NCBI GenBank assembly: GCA_036004685.1
Contig: DASYRE010000042.1
Span: forward strand, 1-64,000
DNA length: 64,000 nucleotides
Source: Candidatus Polarisedimenticolia bacterium
GTDB lineage: Bacteria > Acidobacteriota > Polarisedimenticolia > Gp22-AA2 > AA152
Direction of reading: 5' to 3'
Position 1 is the first letter of the stretch. Every line of letters starts with the position of its first letter. The translations under genes were made by a program, and so were the position numbers. The notes under the pieces were generated by a model. That model did no database searches. It worked only from the letters and a program-made list of their open reading frames with translations, and was not told where the DNA came from. Positions 19,401 through 26,936 of this stretch are shown here, piece after piece.

Positions 19401-19907
19401 TTACTTGCTCGAGCTTCCGTGCGAGGAGACATTGGCCTCCGAGGCTCTCTTCAGGGTGAACTTTCCGAAGGCGAAACCGACGTCGACGCCGCGCCCCGAC
19501 CCCGAGAGGACCAGCGAAACCTCTCCCTTGGTCATCGCCTGCGCCGCCACCGATTTCCCGGCCCCGGCATGGGCCTCCGCCTGCGCGTAGGACCCGAACA
19601 GCTCGTTGATGTTCCGCGCTCCGCTGAACTTGCCGGTTCCGTTGATCACTTCCGATTTCCCGAACGTCAGGCCTCCGCCTTTGGCGACGATCCGGGCGTT
19701 CGCGCTCTGCCCGTTGTCGCAGCGGATCGTGGCGTCTCCCTTGCTGCTCTTGTAGAACGCCGACCAGCCCTTGAGATCGAACGTCATTTCGCAGGAGACC
19801 AGCGACTTGTCGGAGCCGGAATCGTGTTCCGCCCGGACGCCGCCCCAGCCCGCGGTGAGAACCAGCGCGCCCGCGAGCAGTGGTATGAACCGTCGTTTGA
19901 AACTCAT
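19401..19907 (-). CDS. Exported hypothetical protein, glycine-rich beta fold
   Basis: 168 aa. Two ATG codons occur in tandem; the second (19907) has AGGAGG at the better distance. A signal peptide (FIPLLAGALVLTAGWGGVRA) precedes a mature domain with CEMTFDLKGWSAFYKSS, IRCDNGQSANARI, GKFSGARNINELFGSYAQ and GRGVDVGFAFGKFTLK. The two cysteines could pair. I do not recognise a named family. The start codon overlaps the stop of a short cytochrome-like frame (TGATG), which suggests translational coupling to whatever remains of that frame. Confidence 0.7.
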   Translation of the reverse strand: MSFKRRFIPLLAGALVLTAGWGGVRAEHDSGSDKSLVSCEMTFDLKGWSAFYKSSKGDATIRCDNGQSANARIVAKGGGLTFGKSEVINGTGKFSGARNINELFGSYAQAEAHAGAGKSVAAQAMTKGEVSLVLSGSGRGVDVGFAFGKFTLKRASEANVSSHGSSSK

Positions 19908-20035
19908 CATTGCCTCCTCGTGCCGGCTCCCCGCTGCTCGGGGAGCGATTTGAGATACGCGACGATGTCTCTCCCCTCCCTCATTTCCTGCTCCGTGAGG
20001 CCCCAAAGGGCCCAGCGGGGGAGGAAGATGGGCAT
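19907..20035 (-). pseudogene. Cytochrome-c-like C-terminal fragment (42 codons)
   Basis: A short frame from an ATG at 20035 to a TGA that overlaps the next gene's ATG. Its product contains WGLTEQEM and then RDIVAYLKSLPEQ, which closely resembles the last helix of class I cytochrome c domains (MP.W..LT..E..DIVAYLKSL). No CxxCH motif or preceding domain exists: the M48 protease gene ends 18 bases upstream. I infer a leftover of a deleted cytochrome gene; a functional micro-protein is the less likely alternative. Confidence 0.4.
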
Positions 20036-20053
20036 TGTAGTGCCGTTCCCGGC

Positions 20054-21577
20054 TCAGGGATGCGCCGCCTCGTCGTTCACCTCGAGGCTCGAGATCATCC
20101 GGTCGAACGTCCTCCGCAGGGCGGCGTAGTCTTCGCCGGGGGCGATGAACAAGGCGTAGATGACGTCGTCGTCGGCAAGCTCGCGGGTGAACACGGTGAC
20201 CCGCTCCTCCGCGTGCGTCACCGGCGATCGGCCGGCGAGGACCAGGGAAAGGGCCGATGTGCCGCTGATGGTGTCGGTCCGCTGCGAGTTCGGGACGAGC
20301 CGCAGGTGCGGGTTGGTCCGGAGAATCTGCCCGATGAGATCGTTCGTCGCCTCGGCGAGATGGGTCCGGCTCACGATGCGGCCGCTGTGATCGACGAAAG
20401 CGTTGCCGTTGTCGTCGGGATCGGGATAGACGAACCGCTGGTTGGTCTCCGAATACATCGGGTCGTAATGGTTGACGATCACCCCGTAGACGAGGCTCCT
20501 GTCCTGGCTGCCCGTGTCGACGAACCCTCCGTCCGGGGCGAACGTCGCCCCGTAGCCGGTTGACGGCTCGTAGGCCCGCCAGTTCGCCGGATATTTGATG
20601 GTGAAGAACCCGGTTCGCTGCTCGAAGGTCCGGAAGCTCGTGGCGGGGGCGTCGATTCCCCGATAGACCCCGTCGGTACCCGCCGGGGAGGCGCCGCCGA
20701 CGGGGGTCTGCCCCTTGGCGAGCTGTTGCATGGTGGGCGCCGTGGGCATCCGCTGCAGGGCGTTCTTCACTTCAGAGAAGCCGCCGACTTCCGAGGTCTC
20801 ATTGATGCTCAGAGATCTTCTTTCCTTGCGGATGCGCGCGGCGCGGTCCTTCGGGGCCGGGTGGCTGCTGAAGAACTGCTGCACGCGGCCGGGGTCCCGG
20901 GAGCTCTGGCTGCGCAGGATCTCGAAAAAATCGATCATGTCGTTGGGGTCGTAGCCGGCGCGCGCCATCATCTGCGCGCCCACGACGTCCGCCTGCTCCT
21001 CGTCCGTCCGGCTGAATTTCAGGAAAAGGGCGTTCAGGCCGAACCCGCCGACGGCGTTGATGGTCTTCTGGGTGGAGCCGCTGTTTCTCCCGAGGAGGCC
21101 GCCCATGACTCCGAGGCCGGCCTGGCCCAGATAGGCCTTGGAGGCCTGATTGGTCCCATGGCGCAGGGCGACGTGGGAGATCTCGTGAGCCATCACGCCC
21201 GCGAGCTGTCCTTCGTTCTGAGCGGCCGCGATCAGGCCCCGGTTGAAATAGAGGTACCCCCCCGGAAGCGCGAACGCATTGATGTCCGAGACGTTCACCA
21301 CTTTGAACTGATAGGGGTACTTGGCGCCGGGCGCCACCGCCGCCAGCCGCTTACCGATGCTGGTGACGTACCGCTCGACGGCCCGGTTCTGCAGAACCGG
21401 CAGCTGTTTCTCCACTTCCAAGGCGGATTGGCGGCCTATCTCGACATCCTGCTGCGGGGAAAAGAGATTGAATCCGGGCTTCACCTGAGTCTGCGCGAAG
21501 GCGAGGCCCGCGGCAAGCACCGTCACAATCAGGAAAAGAGCGCCGGCAATCGGTTTCTTGTTCTTGGCGGGATTCAT
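20054..21577 (-). CDS. M48-family zinc metalloprotease, exported
   Basis: 507 aa. An N-terminal signal or anchor (AGALFLIVTVLAAGLAFA) is followed by a peptidase M48 domain (about residues 55-265) with NAFALPGGYLYFNRGLI, the zinc motif HEISHVALRH (near 133-142) and EEQADVVGAQMM supplying the third ligand region. It ends with SSHPAPKDRAARI, as in BepA/LoiP-type periplasmic proteases. The remaining C-terminal half (about 310-500) is an extra domain with no clear match. The likely role is envelope protein quality control. The upstream region to 21900 is unusually hairpin-rich. Confidence 0.9.
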   Translation of the reverse strand: MNPAKNKKPIAGALFLIVTVLAAGLAFAQTQVKPGFNLFSPQQDVEIGRQSALEVEKQLPVLQNRAVERYVTSIGKRLAAVAPGAKYPYQFKVVNVSDINAFALPGGYLYFNRGLIAAAQNEGQLAGVMAHEISHVALRHGTNQASKAYLGQAGLGVMGGLLGRNSGSTQKTINAVGGFGLNALFLKFSRTDEEQADVVGAQMMARAGYDPNDMIDFFEILRSQSSRDPGRVQQFFSSHPAPKDRAARIRKERRSLSINETSEVGGFSEVKNALQRMPTAPTMQQLAKGQTPVGGASPAGTDGVYRGIDAPATSFRTFEQRTGFFTIKYPANWRAYEPSTGYGATFAPDGGFVDTGSQDRSLVYGVIVNHYDPMYSETNQRFVYPDPDDNGNAFVDHSGRIVSRTHLAEATNDLIGQILRTNPHLRLVPNSQRTDTISGTSALSLVLAGRSPVTHAEERVTVFTRELADDDVIYALFIAPGEDYAALRRTFDRMISSLEVNDEAAHP

Positions 21578-22045
21578 TTCATCACCTCGATCTTGCGGGC
21601 GCCAATCGTGAAGGTCTACGTTCCACTTAGCCTTTCACGCCGTTCACTTTGGCGGCCGGAGTCCAAAGTCGTCCCAAAGTCGTCCACGACTTATTTGATG
21701 CTAGATGAATCGACGGCGCGGGAACATGGGGTAATAACCCCAGAGGGAGCGACGAAGTGCGAGAGGGGCCCCGTGTCGGGGCCCCTTGAGGAGGGGATAT
21801 TCAAAGAGGGGGGAGCCTCTTCGGAAGGAAGTAAGAAGCGTCAAACAGCAAGTCTTTGACAGTGGATTGCGGCCGCCAAAGACGCGTCTCTTACGCATTT
21901 TGACTTTACGGCCATTGAGCGCCCGGGGCAATTCATCATTTTTCTGAATCCCGCGTCAGGATCTTGCTGACAGTGCAGGAGCTCCAGGACGCCGGCCCCC
22001 CGCGTGGACTAGGATAGGCGCGGTCCATTTTCCGGAGGTTCGACC
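21578..22045. other. Hairpin-rich intergenic region with a candidate operator
   Basis: 468 bases between the divergent M48 protease and methyltransferase genes. It holds a TGGGG/CCCCA hairpin (about 21727-21742), a 10-bp stem AGGGGCCCCG (21764-21773) pairing with 21777-21786 over a TGT loop, and a candidate operator GTCAGG-N5-GCTGAC at 21955-21971. No protein-like frame was found. The stretch 21690-21900 could be a structured leader or small RNA, but it matches no riboswitch I know. Confidence 0.4.
21955..21971. promoter_or_regulatory. Candidate operator, site A (GTCAGG-N5-GCTGAC)
   Basis: One mismatch from the perfect palindrome GTCAGG-N5-CCTGAC found at 23549, with the same five-base spacer. 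It lies about 80 bases upstream of the methyltransferase start at 22046. The role is inferred from repetition near the neighbouring two-component genes. Confidence 0.4.
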
Positions 22046-22798
22046 ACGAGCACTCCGCTTCCCACACCCGAGACGGCGGCGACCCGGCCGGCGGGCGCGG
22101 GGCCGGCGCCGCCGCCCGAGCAGGCTCTCCGGCTGGCGTCCGCCCGCTACCGCGGGCTCCATCCCCGCTACCATTGGTACGCCTGGATCAAGTACCGCTT
22201 CGATCCCTGCTACCGCGCGCTCGGCGACCTCATCGGCCAGGGCTCGTTCACCGTGGATCTGGGAACCGGCCTCGGGATGCTTCCGGTGCTGCTCGGGGTT
22301 CTCGGGCGTCGCCAGGCTCTCGGCGTCGAATGGGACGCCGAAAAGGTGCGCGGGGCGCTGCACGCCGCCCGGGGGCTTCCCCACATCCGGGTGATCGAGG
22401 GCGATCTGCACCGCTGCGCGATTCCGCCGTGCGACGTCATCACCCTGATCGACGTGCTCCATTACTACGACGCCGATCGGCAGGAGGAGCTGCTCCGGCG
22501 GTGCCGGGCGGCGCTCCGGCCGGGCGGACGGCTCCTCATCCGCGACGTCGACGGGGCGCGGCGGGGGGGCGTCCGCTGGACGAAGTTCATCGAGCAGTGG
22601 GCGACGCGCAGGGGTTGGAACCGCGGTCCGGCCGTGGCGTTCCGACCGATTTCGGAGCTGTGCGCGACGCTCGCCGCGCTGGGCTTCCGCGTGGAAGGAG
22701 GGGAGGTCGCGAGCCGGCTGGCCCCGGGCAACGTGCTCCTGGTGGCCGAGCTCGATCCGACGGCGCCGGCCGCGACTCCGGCCGGGCATCCCGGGTGA
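22046..22798 (+). CDS. SAM-dependent methyltransferase with apparent ACG start
   Basis: About 250 aa. The SAM-binding motif is VDLGTGLGMLPVLLG, followed by GVEWDAEKVRGA, VIEGDLHRC, LIDVLHYYDADRQEELL and LRPGGRLLIRDVDG, so it is a class I methyltransferase of unknown substrate. The coding sequence clearly extends upstream of the first GTG (22253), through ARYRGLHPRYHWYAWIKYRF, but that part has no ATG, GTG or TTG before an in-frame TAG at 22010. GGAGG (22034-22038) sits seven bases before an ACG at 22046, whose following residues (STPLPTPETAATRPA) look like a normal N-terminus. Start codon: non-canonical ACG, or an ATG changed by mutation or sequencing error. Confidence 0.75.
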   Translation, partial: TSTPLPTPETAATRPAGAGPAPPPEQALRLASARYRGLHPRYHWYAWIKYRFDPCYRALGDLIGQGSFTVDLGTGLGMLPVLLGVLGRRQALGVEWDAEKVRGALHAARGLPHIRVIEGDLHRCAIPPCDVITLIDVLHYYDADRQEELLRRCRAALRPGGRLLIRDVDGARRGGVRWTKFIEQWATRRGWNRGPAVAFRPISELCATLAALGFRVEGGEVASRLAPGNVLLVAELDPTAPAATPAGHPG

Positions 22799-22821
22799 GG
22801 CGGAAGGCCGGGCGCGCCGTT

Positions 22822-23454
22822 TCACACATGGATAATCCCCATGCGGATGGCGTAACGCACGAGACCGGCGGTCTCGTGGATGTCGAGCTTGTCCATCAGC
22901 CGCATCCGATGCGTCTCGATCGTCTTGACGCTCACCCCGAGGATGGCGGCGATCTCCTTGATTTTCTTCCCTTCGGCGATGAGCTGCAGCACCTGGCGCT
23001 CGCGCCCGCTCAGGGGGTTTTCGCGGCCCCCCCCGGCTTCCGGCTGCAGCTGAAGGAGATCCCGGGAGAGCCCCTCCCCGAGGTAGATCGTTCCTTGCGA
23101 CACTTCCCGGATCGCCTGCATCAGGTCGGACGCCGCCTTCGTCTTCAAGAGATAGCCGCTCACCCCGGCCCGCATCGCCTCCCGGACGCATTGATCCTCG
23201 GAGTAGGTCGTCAGGATGATCGTCTTGGTCCCGGGGGCGGCCTTGCCGATCTCCCGGGCGGCATCGACGCCGTTGAGCAGGGGCATCGCCAGATCGAGGA
23301 TGGCGACGTCGGGCCGCTTCTCGGTGGCGAGTCGAACCGCTTCCCGCCCGTCGCCCGCCTCCCCGACGACCTCGAAGTCGGCGCGCTCGAGCAGACGCTT
23401 CAGACCCTGCAGGAACATCGGGTGATCGTCGGCCAGAATGATCCTCACGGACAT
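22822..23454 (-). CDS. NarL/FixJ-type response regulator (paralogue of 26228 gene)
   Basis: 210 aa from the ATG at 23454, which has AGGGAG six bases upstream; a TTG two codons earlier is less likely. The receiver domain has ILADDHPMF, the acceptor region VAILDLAMPLLNG and LLKTKAA. The C-terminal LuxR helix-turn-helix has SGRERQVLQLIAEGKKIKE and VSVKTIETHRMRLMDKL. The DNA-binding half is almost identical to that of the regulator at 26228, so both probably bind the same sites. Its own promoter region carries helically phased GTCAGG/CCTGAC half-sites, which suggests auto- or cross-regulation. No kinase gene is next to it. Confidence 0.92.
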   Translation of the reverse strand: MSVRIILADDHPMFLQGLKRLLERADFEVVGEAGDGREAVRLATEKRPDVAILDLAMPLLNGVDAAREIGKAAPGTKTIILTTYSEDQCVREAMRAGVSGYLLKTKAASDLMQAIREVSQGTIYLGEGLSRDLLQLQPEAGGGRENPLSGRERQVLQLIAEGKKIKEIAAILGVSVKTIETHRMRLMDKLDIHETAGLVRYAIRMGIIHV

Positions 23455-23504
23455 GATCAACTCCCTAACGGGATATATATAAAGGCAGATCCGGCCGGAA
23501 AACC

Positions 23505-23565
23505 GTCAGGCATTTCAAAACCCACCCTGAAAAAGATCCTGACAGGCTGTCAGGCTGTTCCTGAC
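23505..23565. promoter_or_regulatory. Phased half-site array including operator site B
   Basis: The sequence contains GTCAGG at 23505, CCTGAC at 23538, GTCAGG at 23549 and CCTGAC at 23560, with starts 33, 11 and 11 bases apart, that is, on one DNA face. The pair at 23549-23565 is the perfect palindrome GTCAGG-CTGTT-CCTGAC, and 23538-23554 is also a perfect palindrome (CCTGACAG-G-CTGTCAGG). It lies 50-110 bases upstream of the regulator start at 23454. An AT-rich stretch (TATATATA, about 23473-23480) between the array and the gene could be its -10 region. Confidence 0.55.
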
Positions 23566-23768
23566 GTAAAACGAGGGCGCCGCGCGGCGGCGAGGTGCCT
23601 CCACTGGGTGAACAGCCATTCCCAAGTCAGGAAAGCGAATCGGAGGGACTCGAGGCGAGCAGCTCCGCCCAGGAGGGGACGAGCTGCGGAAGCCCTCCCG
23701 TCGATCGTCTCGACCACGGCCGCCGGTCGCGCCGGTGCGTCGAGGCGGGCGAGTGACATCGGGGCCTT

Positions 23769-23987
23769 CTAGCTTTTCCGCGGTGCGAGCAGGAGCACCG
23801 CCCCCAGGACGATCGCGCCTACCCCTGCCCATACGGGGATATTGACCGTCTCCCGATCCTTGACCGACATCTCGAGCGGGCCGACCTTGAGGTCGTGCTG
23901 CTCCTTCGTGTAAGTGAAGCTTCCGTAGGCCAATCCTAGAATCCCACCGACGATCAGGAGGATGGCCAGGATCTTGATCGGGCTCAT
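23769..23987 (-). CDS. Small two-helix membrane protein (DUF3185-like)
   Basis: 72 aa, with AAGGAG six bases upstream of the ATG. Two hydrophobic helices (ILAILLIVGGILGLAYG, about residues 6-22, and VWAGVGAIVLGAVLLLA, about 52-68) flank a polar loop with KVGPLEMSV and RETVNIP. The pattern resembles the small DUF3185 membrane proteins, though I could not check this. Function is unknown. It lies upstream of the orphan regulator on the same strand but is separated from it by about 310 bases that include the operator array. Confidence 0.75.
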   Translation of the reverse strand: MSPIKILAILLIVGGILGLAYGSFTYTKEQHDLKVGPLEMSVKDRETVNIPVWAGVGAIVLGAVLLLAPRKS

Positions 23988-24654
23988 GTCGTCTCCTTTT
24001 GGAGAAGCGTCGAAGTCACTCCGTTTCCTCCTTCTCGGACAGTCCGTCCTCTCGAGACTTCCCCAAGGCCGGGTCCCAGCCCGGCCGCCGGACCGGCCAG
24101 CCCCGGGCCATCGCCAGCGCGGCGTGGCGCGCGAGGCGAAAGGATCGGTGGCGCCGGAGCCGTGGAACGAGCCGGAACTCGGCGAAGCAGAGGAGCCTGA
24201 TCCTGCTTCTTCCATCAGCGAGTGTCGCTGGTTTTCTCCAGACGGTCCTTCCCTTCGTCGACCTGCGCTTTGAGGAGGTTCCTTTCTCGTGAGTTGATCG
24301 TTAACCAGCTGCTTGGCTGCGGGTCCAAAGGACGTGCCATCGGGCGTCCTGCGACGCTCCGCCCGCCGCCGTTGCATCGATCGATCGGTCGGTCCCACCA
24401 GTTCATCGCGGTTTCCCTAGCCGTCTTGAACGTGTCCGGGGCGATCCTGGCGGCCGGATACGCCCGGCATCCGGCCGGGCTTCGCCCCCTTCGGCCCCTC
24501 TTCCTGTTCGTCTGGGCTCGAATCTGCTCGCCATCGGGAGTGCGCCGCCCAGCAACATCCAGTTCGCCTCGCACGCCTTATCTTTTACTCCCTATGGAGA
24601 GACCTGAACATTCGCGGATTCCTGAAAAGCCGCCGAGCAGATTCCGACAGGCGT

Positions 24655-24671
24655 GTCAGGAGTCTCCTGAT
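24655..24671. promoter_or_regulatory. Candidate operator, site C (GTCAGG-N5-CCTGAT)
   Basis: It has the same architecture and spacing as the perfect site at 23549-23565, with one changed base. Its centre is also a perfect 7-1-7 palindrome (TCAGGAGTCTCCTGA, 24656-24670). It lies upstream of the kinase-regulator genes at 25282-26860, within a cluster of further half-sites. Confidence 0.45.
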
Positions 24672-25021
24672 TCAATCCCAAAGGAGGGTGGTGGTTCGGG
24701 GGCGGATAGGCGGGACGGCGCCACCTCCCTTGTGTCAGGACTTTTCCCGGCCTGATTCAGCCGTCTCCTGATGGTCGTCCCCCCGATCTAATGGGAGGGT
24801 GGAGAGCGCGCAAGGGTTCGCCAAACAGAGAACCGATCCTTCCGCGCAGGAGTCTCGGGGCCCAAGATCGGTCCCCGAGGCATTCGCGAGCCGCACCGAC
24901 GCGCTTCGGAGTGGAGAGTTTCGCGCGGGCTCGAGGAGCGCCGCGAGTCAGAGACAAAAACCATGCATCTCTGGAACGCAGAGATCCTAAGTCTCCTGGA
25001 TAGTGGGTGATACTGTCGTGT

Positions 25022-25027
25022 TATAAT
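25022..25027 (+). promoter_or_regulatory. Candidate -10 box (TATAAT)
   Basis: A perfect TATAAT in GC-rich surroundings, about 250 bases upstream of the histidine kinase start. No good -35 hexamer is visible 16-18 bases upstream, so an activator may be needed. Confidence 0.35.
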
Positions 25028-25281
25028 TTGCCCGAGCCAAAGTGCCGACCCGGAATTGCCGAAGAGTCGTCTCCCCCGGCGGTGACTGAAGCCGGCGGCA
25101 TTCGCCAATCCCCCGCTTCGAGTTCGAAACCGGCACGCAGACAAGGCTCGCCGGGATCCGACGTTCGGATCGGCTACCGAAGAGATCAGGCAATCCGGGC
25201 ATGCAAAGCAGCCCCAAGAGATCGAATCTTCGCTCGCTTCATTCATGGCGCCCGCGGGCCCGCGCCGCGACGGGTGTCTCC

Positions 25282-26226
25282 ATGCCGGATCGCTTGGAAA
25301 AGACGGGGATCCCCAGCCGGCTGCAAACCCGATACGCGGCCGCCCTCCGCAAGCACCTCTCGCAGCCCAGCGAGCAGACCCTGCTGCGGGCGTCCGATCT
25401 GGGGCTCCAGGCCGCCCGCGCCGAGGCGGACGTCCTCGGAATGGTCTTCCTGCATCACGAAACCCTGGCCCGCATCCTCGGAACGCGACCGCCGCGCGAT
25501 CGGGTCGCGGCGCTGCGGCGCGCCGGCGAGTTCTTCGCGGAGAGCCTGGCCCCCTTCGGCAAGCGGCGGCGCTCCCGGGGCGGGGTCATCGCGGCGCTGC
25601 GGCACATGAACGATCGGCTGGAAGGAGACGTGAAGCAGGTCGCGCATGCGCTGCACAACGAGGCCGGCGGCATCCTGGCCTTGACCCACCTCGCCGTCGC
25701 CGACCTGGCGCGGGACCTCGCCTCGGGGGAGGCCGGCCGGCTCGCCCAGCTCCGCGAGCTCCTGGATCAGATGGATCAGCAGCTGCGGCGGCTTTCCCAC
25801 GAGCTCCGGCCGACGATCCTGGACGATCTGGGGCTGCTCCCGGCTCTCGAGTTCCTCGCCAAGGTCACGTCGAATCGATCGAAAATGCAGATCCTCGTCG
25901 AGAAGACGGCGGTGGGACGTCTCCCGCCGGCGGTGGAGACGGCGCTGTACCGGGGCGTCCAGGAGGGCCTCGGAAACGCGGTCCGGCACGCCCGGGCGGA
26001 GAAGATCCTGATCCAGGTCGTCCGGGAGCCGCGGGCGGTCCTGTGCGTGATTCGGGACGACGGAGCCGGTTTCGACGTCGCGAGGGTCCTGGCGGGCCAT
26101 CGCCGGCGGGCCCTGGGGCTGATCGGCCTCCGGGATCGGCTTGAGGCGCTGAGCGGATCGCTTCAGATCACCTCGGCGCCCGGACAAGGGACGGAATTGC
26201 TGATGAACGTCCCGCTGGGGGGGTGA
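25282..26226 (+). CDS. NarX-type sensor histidine kinase with RsbU_N-like domain
   Basis: 314 aa from the ATG at 25282; an in-frame ATG at 25201 would add 27 residues. There is no transmembrane segment, so it is cytosolic. The N-terminal part (YAAALRKHLSQPSEQTLLRA, then LGMVFLHHETLARIL) resembles the RsbU N-terminal dimerisation domain. A HisKA_3 domain follows, with the phospho-acceptor histidine in ALHNEAGGIL and then SHELRPTILDDLGL. The ATPase domain has VQEGLGNAVRHARA, RDDGAGFD and LGLIGLRDRLEAL. Its stop is one base before the response regulator start at 26228, so the two form a cognate pair. The RsbU-like domain hints at input from a stress-type partner protein. Confidence 0.9.
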   Translation: MPDRLEKTGIPSRLQTRYAAALRKHLSQPSEQTLLRASDLGLQAARAEADVLGMVFLHHETLARILGTRPPRDRVAALRRAGEFFAESLAPFGKRRRSRGGVIAALRHMNDRLEGDVKQVAHALHNEAGGILALTHLAVADLARDLASGEAGRLAQLRELLDQMDQQLRRLSHELRPTILDDLGLLPALEFLAKVTSNRSKMQILVEKTAVGRLPPAVETALYRGVQEGLGNAVRHARAEKILIQVVREPRAVLCVIRDDGAGFDVARVLAGHRRRALGLIGLRDRLEALSGSLQITSAPGQGTELLMNVPLGG

Positions 26227-26227
26227 G

Positions 26228-26860
26228 ATGCCGTTGCGTGTCCTGTTGGCCGATGATCACCGGATGTTCGTCCAAGGCCTGAAGGACATTCTCGAGAAGG
26301 AGAAGATGGAGGTGGTCGGCGAGGCCGCCGACGGCCGCGAGGCGGTGCGGCTCGCCAAGAAGCACCGGCCGGACGTGGCCGTCCTGGATCTGGCGATGCC
26401 CCTGATGAACGGCATCGACGCGGCGCGGGAGATCGAGAAGGTCTCGCCCGAGACCAAGCGGATTCTCCTCACCATGTACACGGAGGAGCAGTACATCCTC
26501 GACGCGTTGCGGGCCGGGGTGAACGGCTACCTCCTCAAGACGAAGGCGGCGACCGATCTGGTCCAGGCGATCCGGGAGGTCTCCCGCGGAACGCTCTACA
26601 TGAGCTCGGGCATCCCGCGGGACGCCATCCAGGCCTACCTCTCCAACAAGGAAAGGCGCTCCGATCCGCTCAGCCCGCGGGAGCGCGAGGTCCTGCAGCT
26701 GATCGCGGAGGGGAAAACCATCAAGGAGATCGCCGCGATTCTCGGCATCAGCGCCAAGACGATCGAGACCCACCGCATGCGGCTGATGGACAAGCTCGAC
26801 ATCCACGACACGGCCGGCCTCGTCCGCTACGCCATCCGCCGGGGCGTCATCCAACCCTGA
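26228..26860 (+). CDS. NarL/FixJ-type response regulator, cognate to the upstream kinase
   Basis: 210 aa. The receiver domain has LLADDHRMF, the acceptor region VAVLDLAMPLMNG and LLKTKAA. The C-terminal LuxR helix-turn-helix has SPREREVLQLIAEGKTIKE and ISAKTIETHRMRLMDKL. It follows the histidine kinase by one base and should be phosphorylated by it. It is closely similar to the orphan regulator at 22822-23454, especially in the recognition helix. A 75-base inverted-repeat element begins one base after its stop codon. Confidence 0.93.
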   Translation: MPLRVLLADDHRMFVQGLKDILEKEKMEVVGEAADGREAVRLAKKHRPDVAVLDLAMPLMNGIDAAREIEKVSPETKRILLTMYTEEQYILDALRAGVNGYLLKTKAATDLVQAIREVSRGTLYMSSGIPRDAIQAYLSNKERRSDPLSPREREVLQLIAEGKTIKEIAAILGISAKTIETHRMRLMDKLDIHDTAGLVRYAIRRGVIQP

Positions 26861-26861
26861 A

Positions 26862-26936
26862 GCGTGTCGCGTCTTCTCAATCACGTCACAGTCGACCGGG
26901 TCTTGGTGTTGACGTGATTTCGGAGACGCGACACGC
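26862..26936. mobile_element. 75-bp inverted-repeat element (MITE-like or IS-end scar)
   Basis: Two 27-base arms (26862-26888 and 26910-26936) pair in 24 of 27 positions around a 21-base centre. The left arm opens GCGTGTCGCGTCT and the right arm closes AGACGCGACACGC. A third copy of the arm is at 76-100, next to the kinase stop. The element interrupts the leftward AraC-type gene: host coding sequence stops at its right edge and the reading frame ends inside it. I infer a miniature inverted-repeat transposable element or the joined ends left after IS excision; it could also act as a terminator hairpin for the regulator gene. Confidence 0.55.

Larger units (their letters stand above)
23988..25281. 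other. Long intergenic region with repeated CCTGA/TCAGG motifs
   Basis: About 1.3 kb without a convincing gene; frames on both strands are short and compositionally like shadows. The right half carries CCTGAA at 24603 and 24621, GTCAGG-N5-CCTGAT at 24655-24671, GTCAGG at 24734, and CCTGAT at 24751 and 24767. A -10-like TATAAT is at 25022-25027. The density of one motif suggests a control region for the kinase-regulator pair that follows. Confidence 0.45.

Noticed and set aside
21690-21900. Considered as a cyclic-di-GMP or other known riboswitch
   Set aside because: The conserved core sequences of those classes are not present.
23550-23759. Small minus-strand frame (69 codons) after the two-helix membrane protein
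   Set aside because: It has a weak ribosome site, overlaps the operator array and has no recognisable features; left unannotated.
24215-24574. 119-codon minus-strand frame in the long intergenic region
   Set aside because: The composition is arginine-rich as in shadows, with no domain and no ribosome site at the start.
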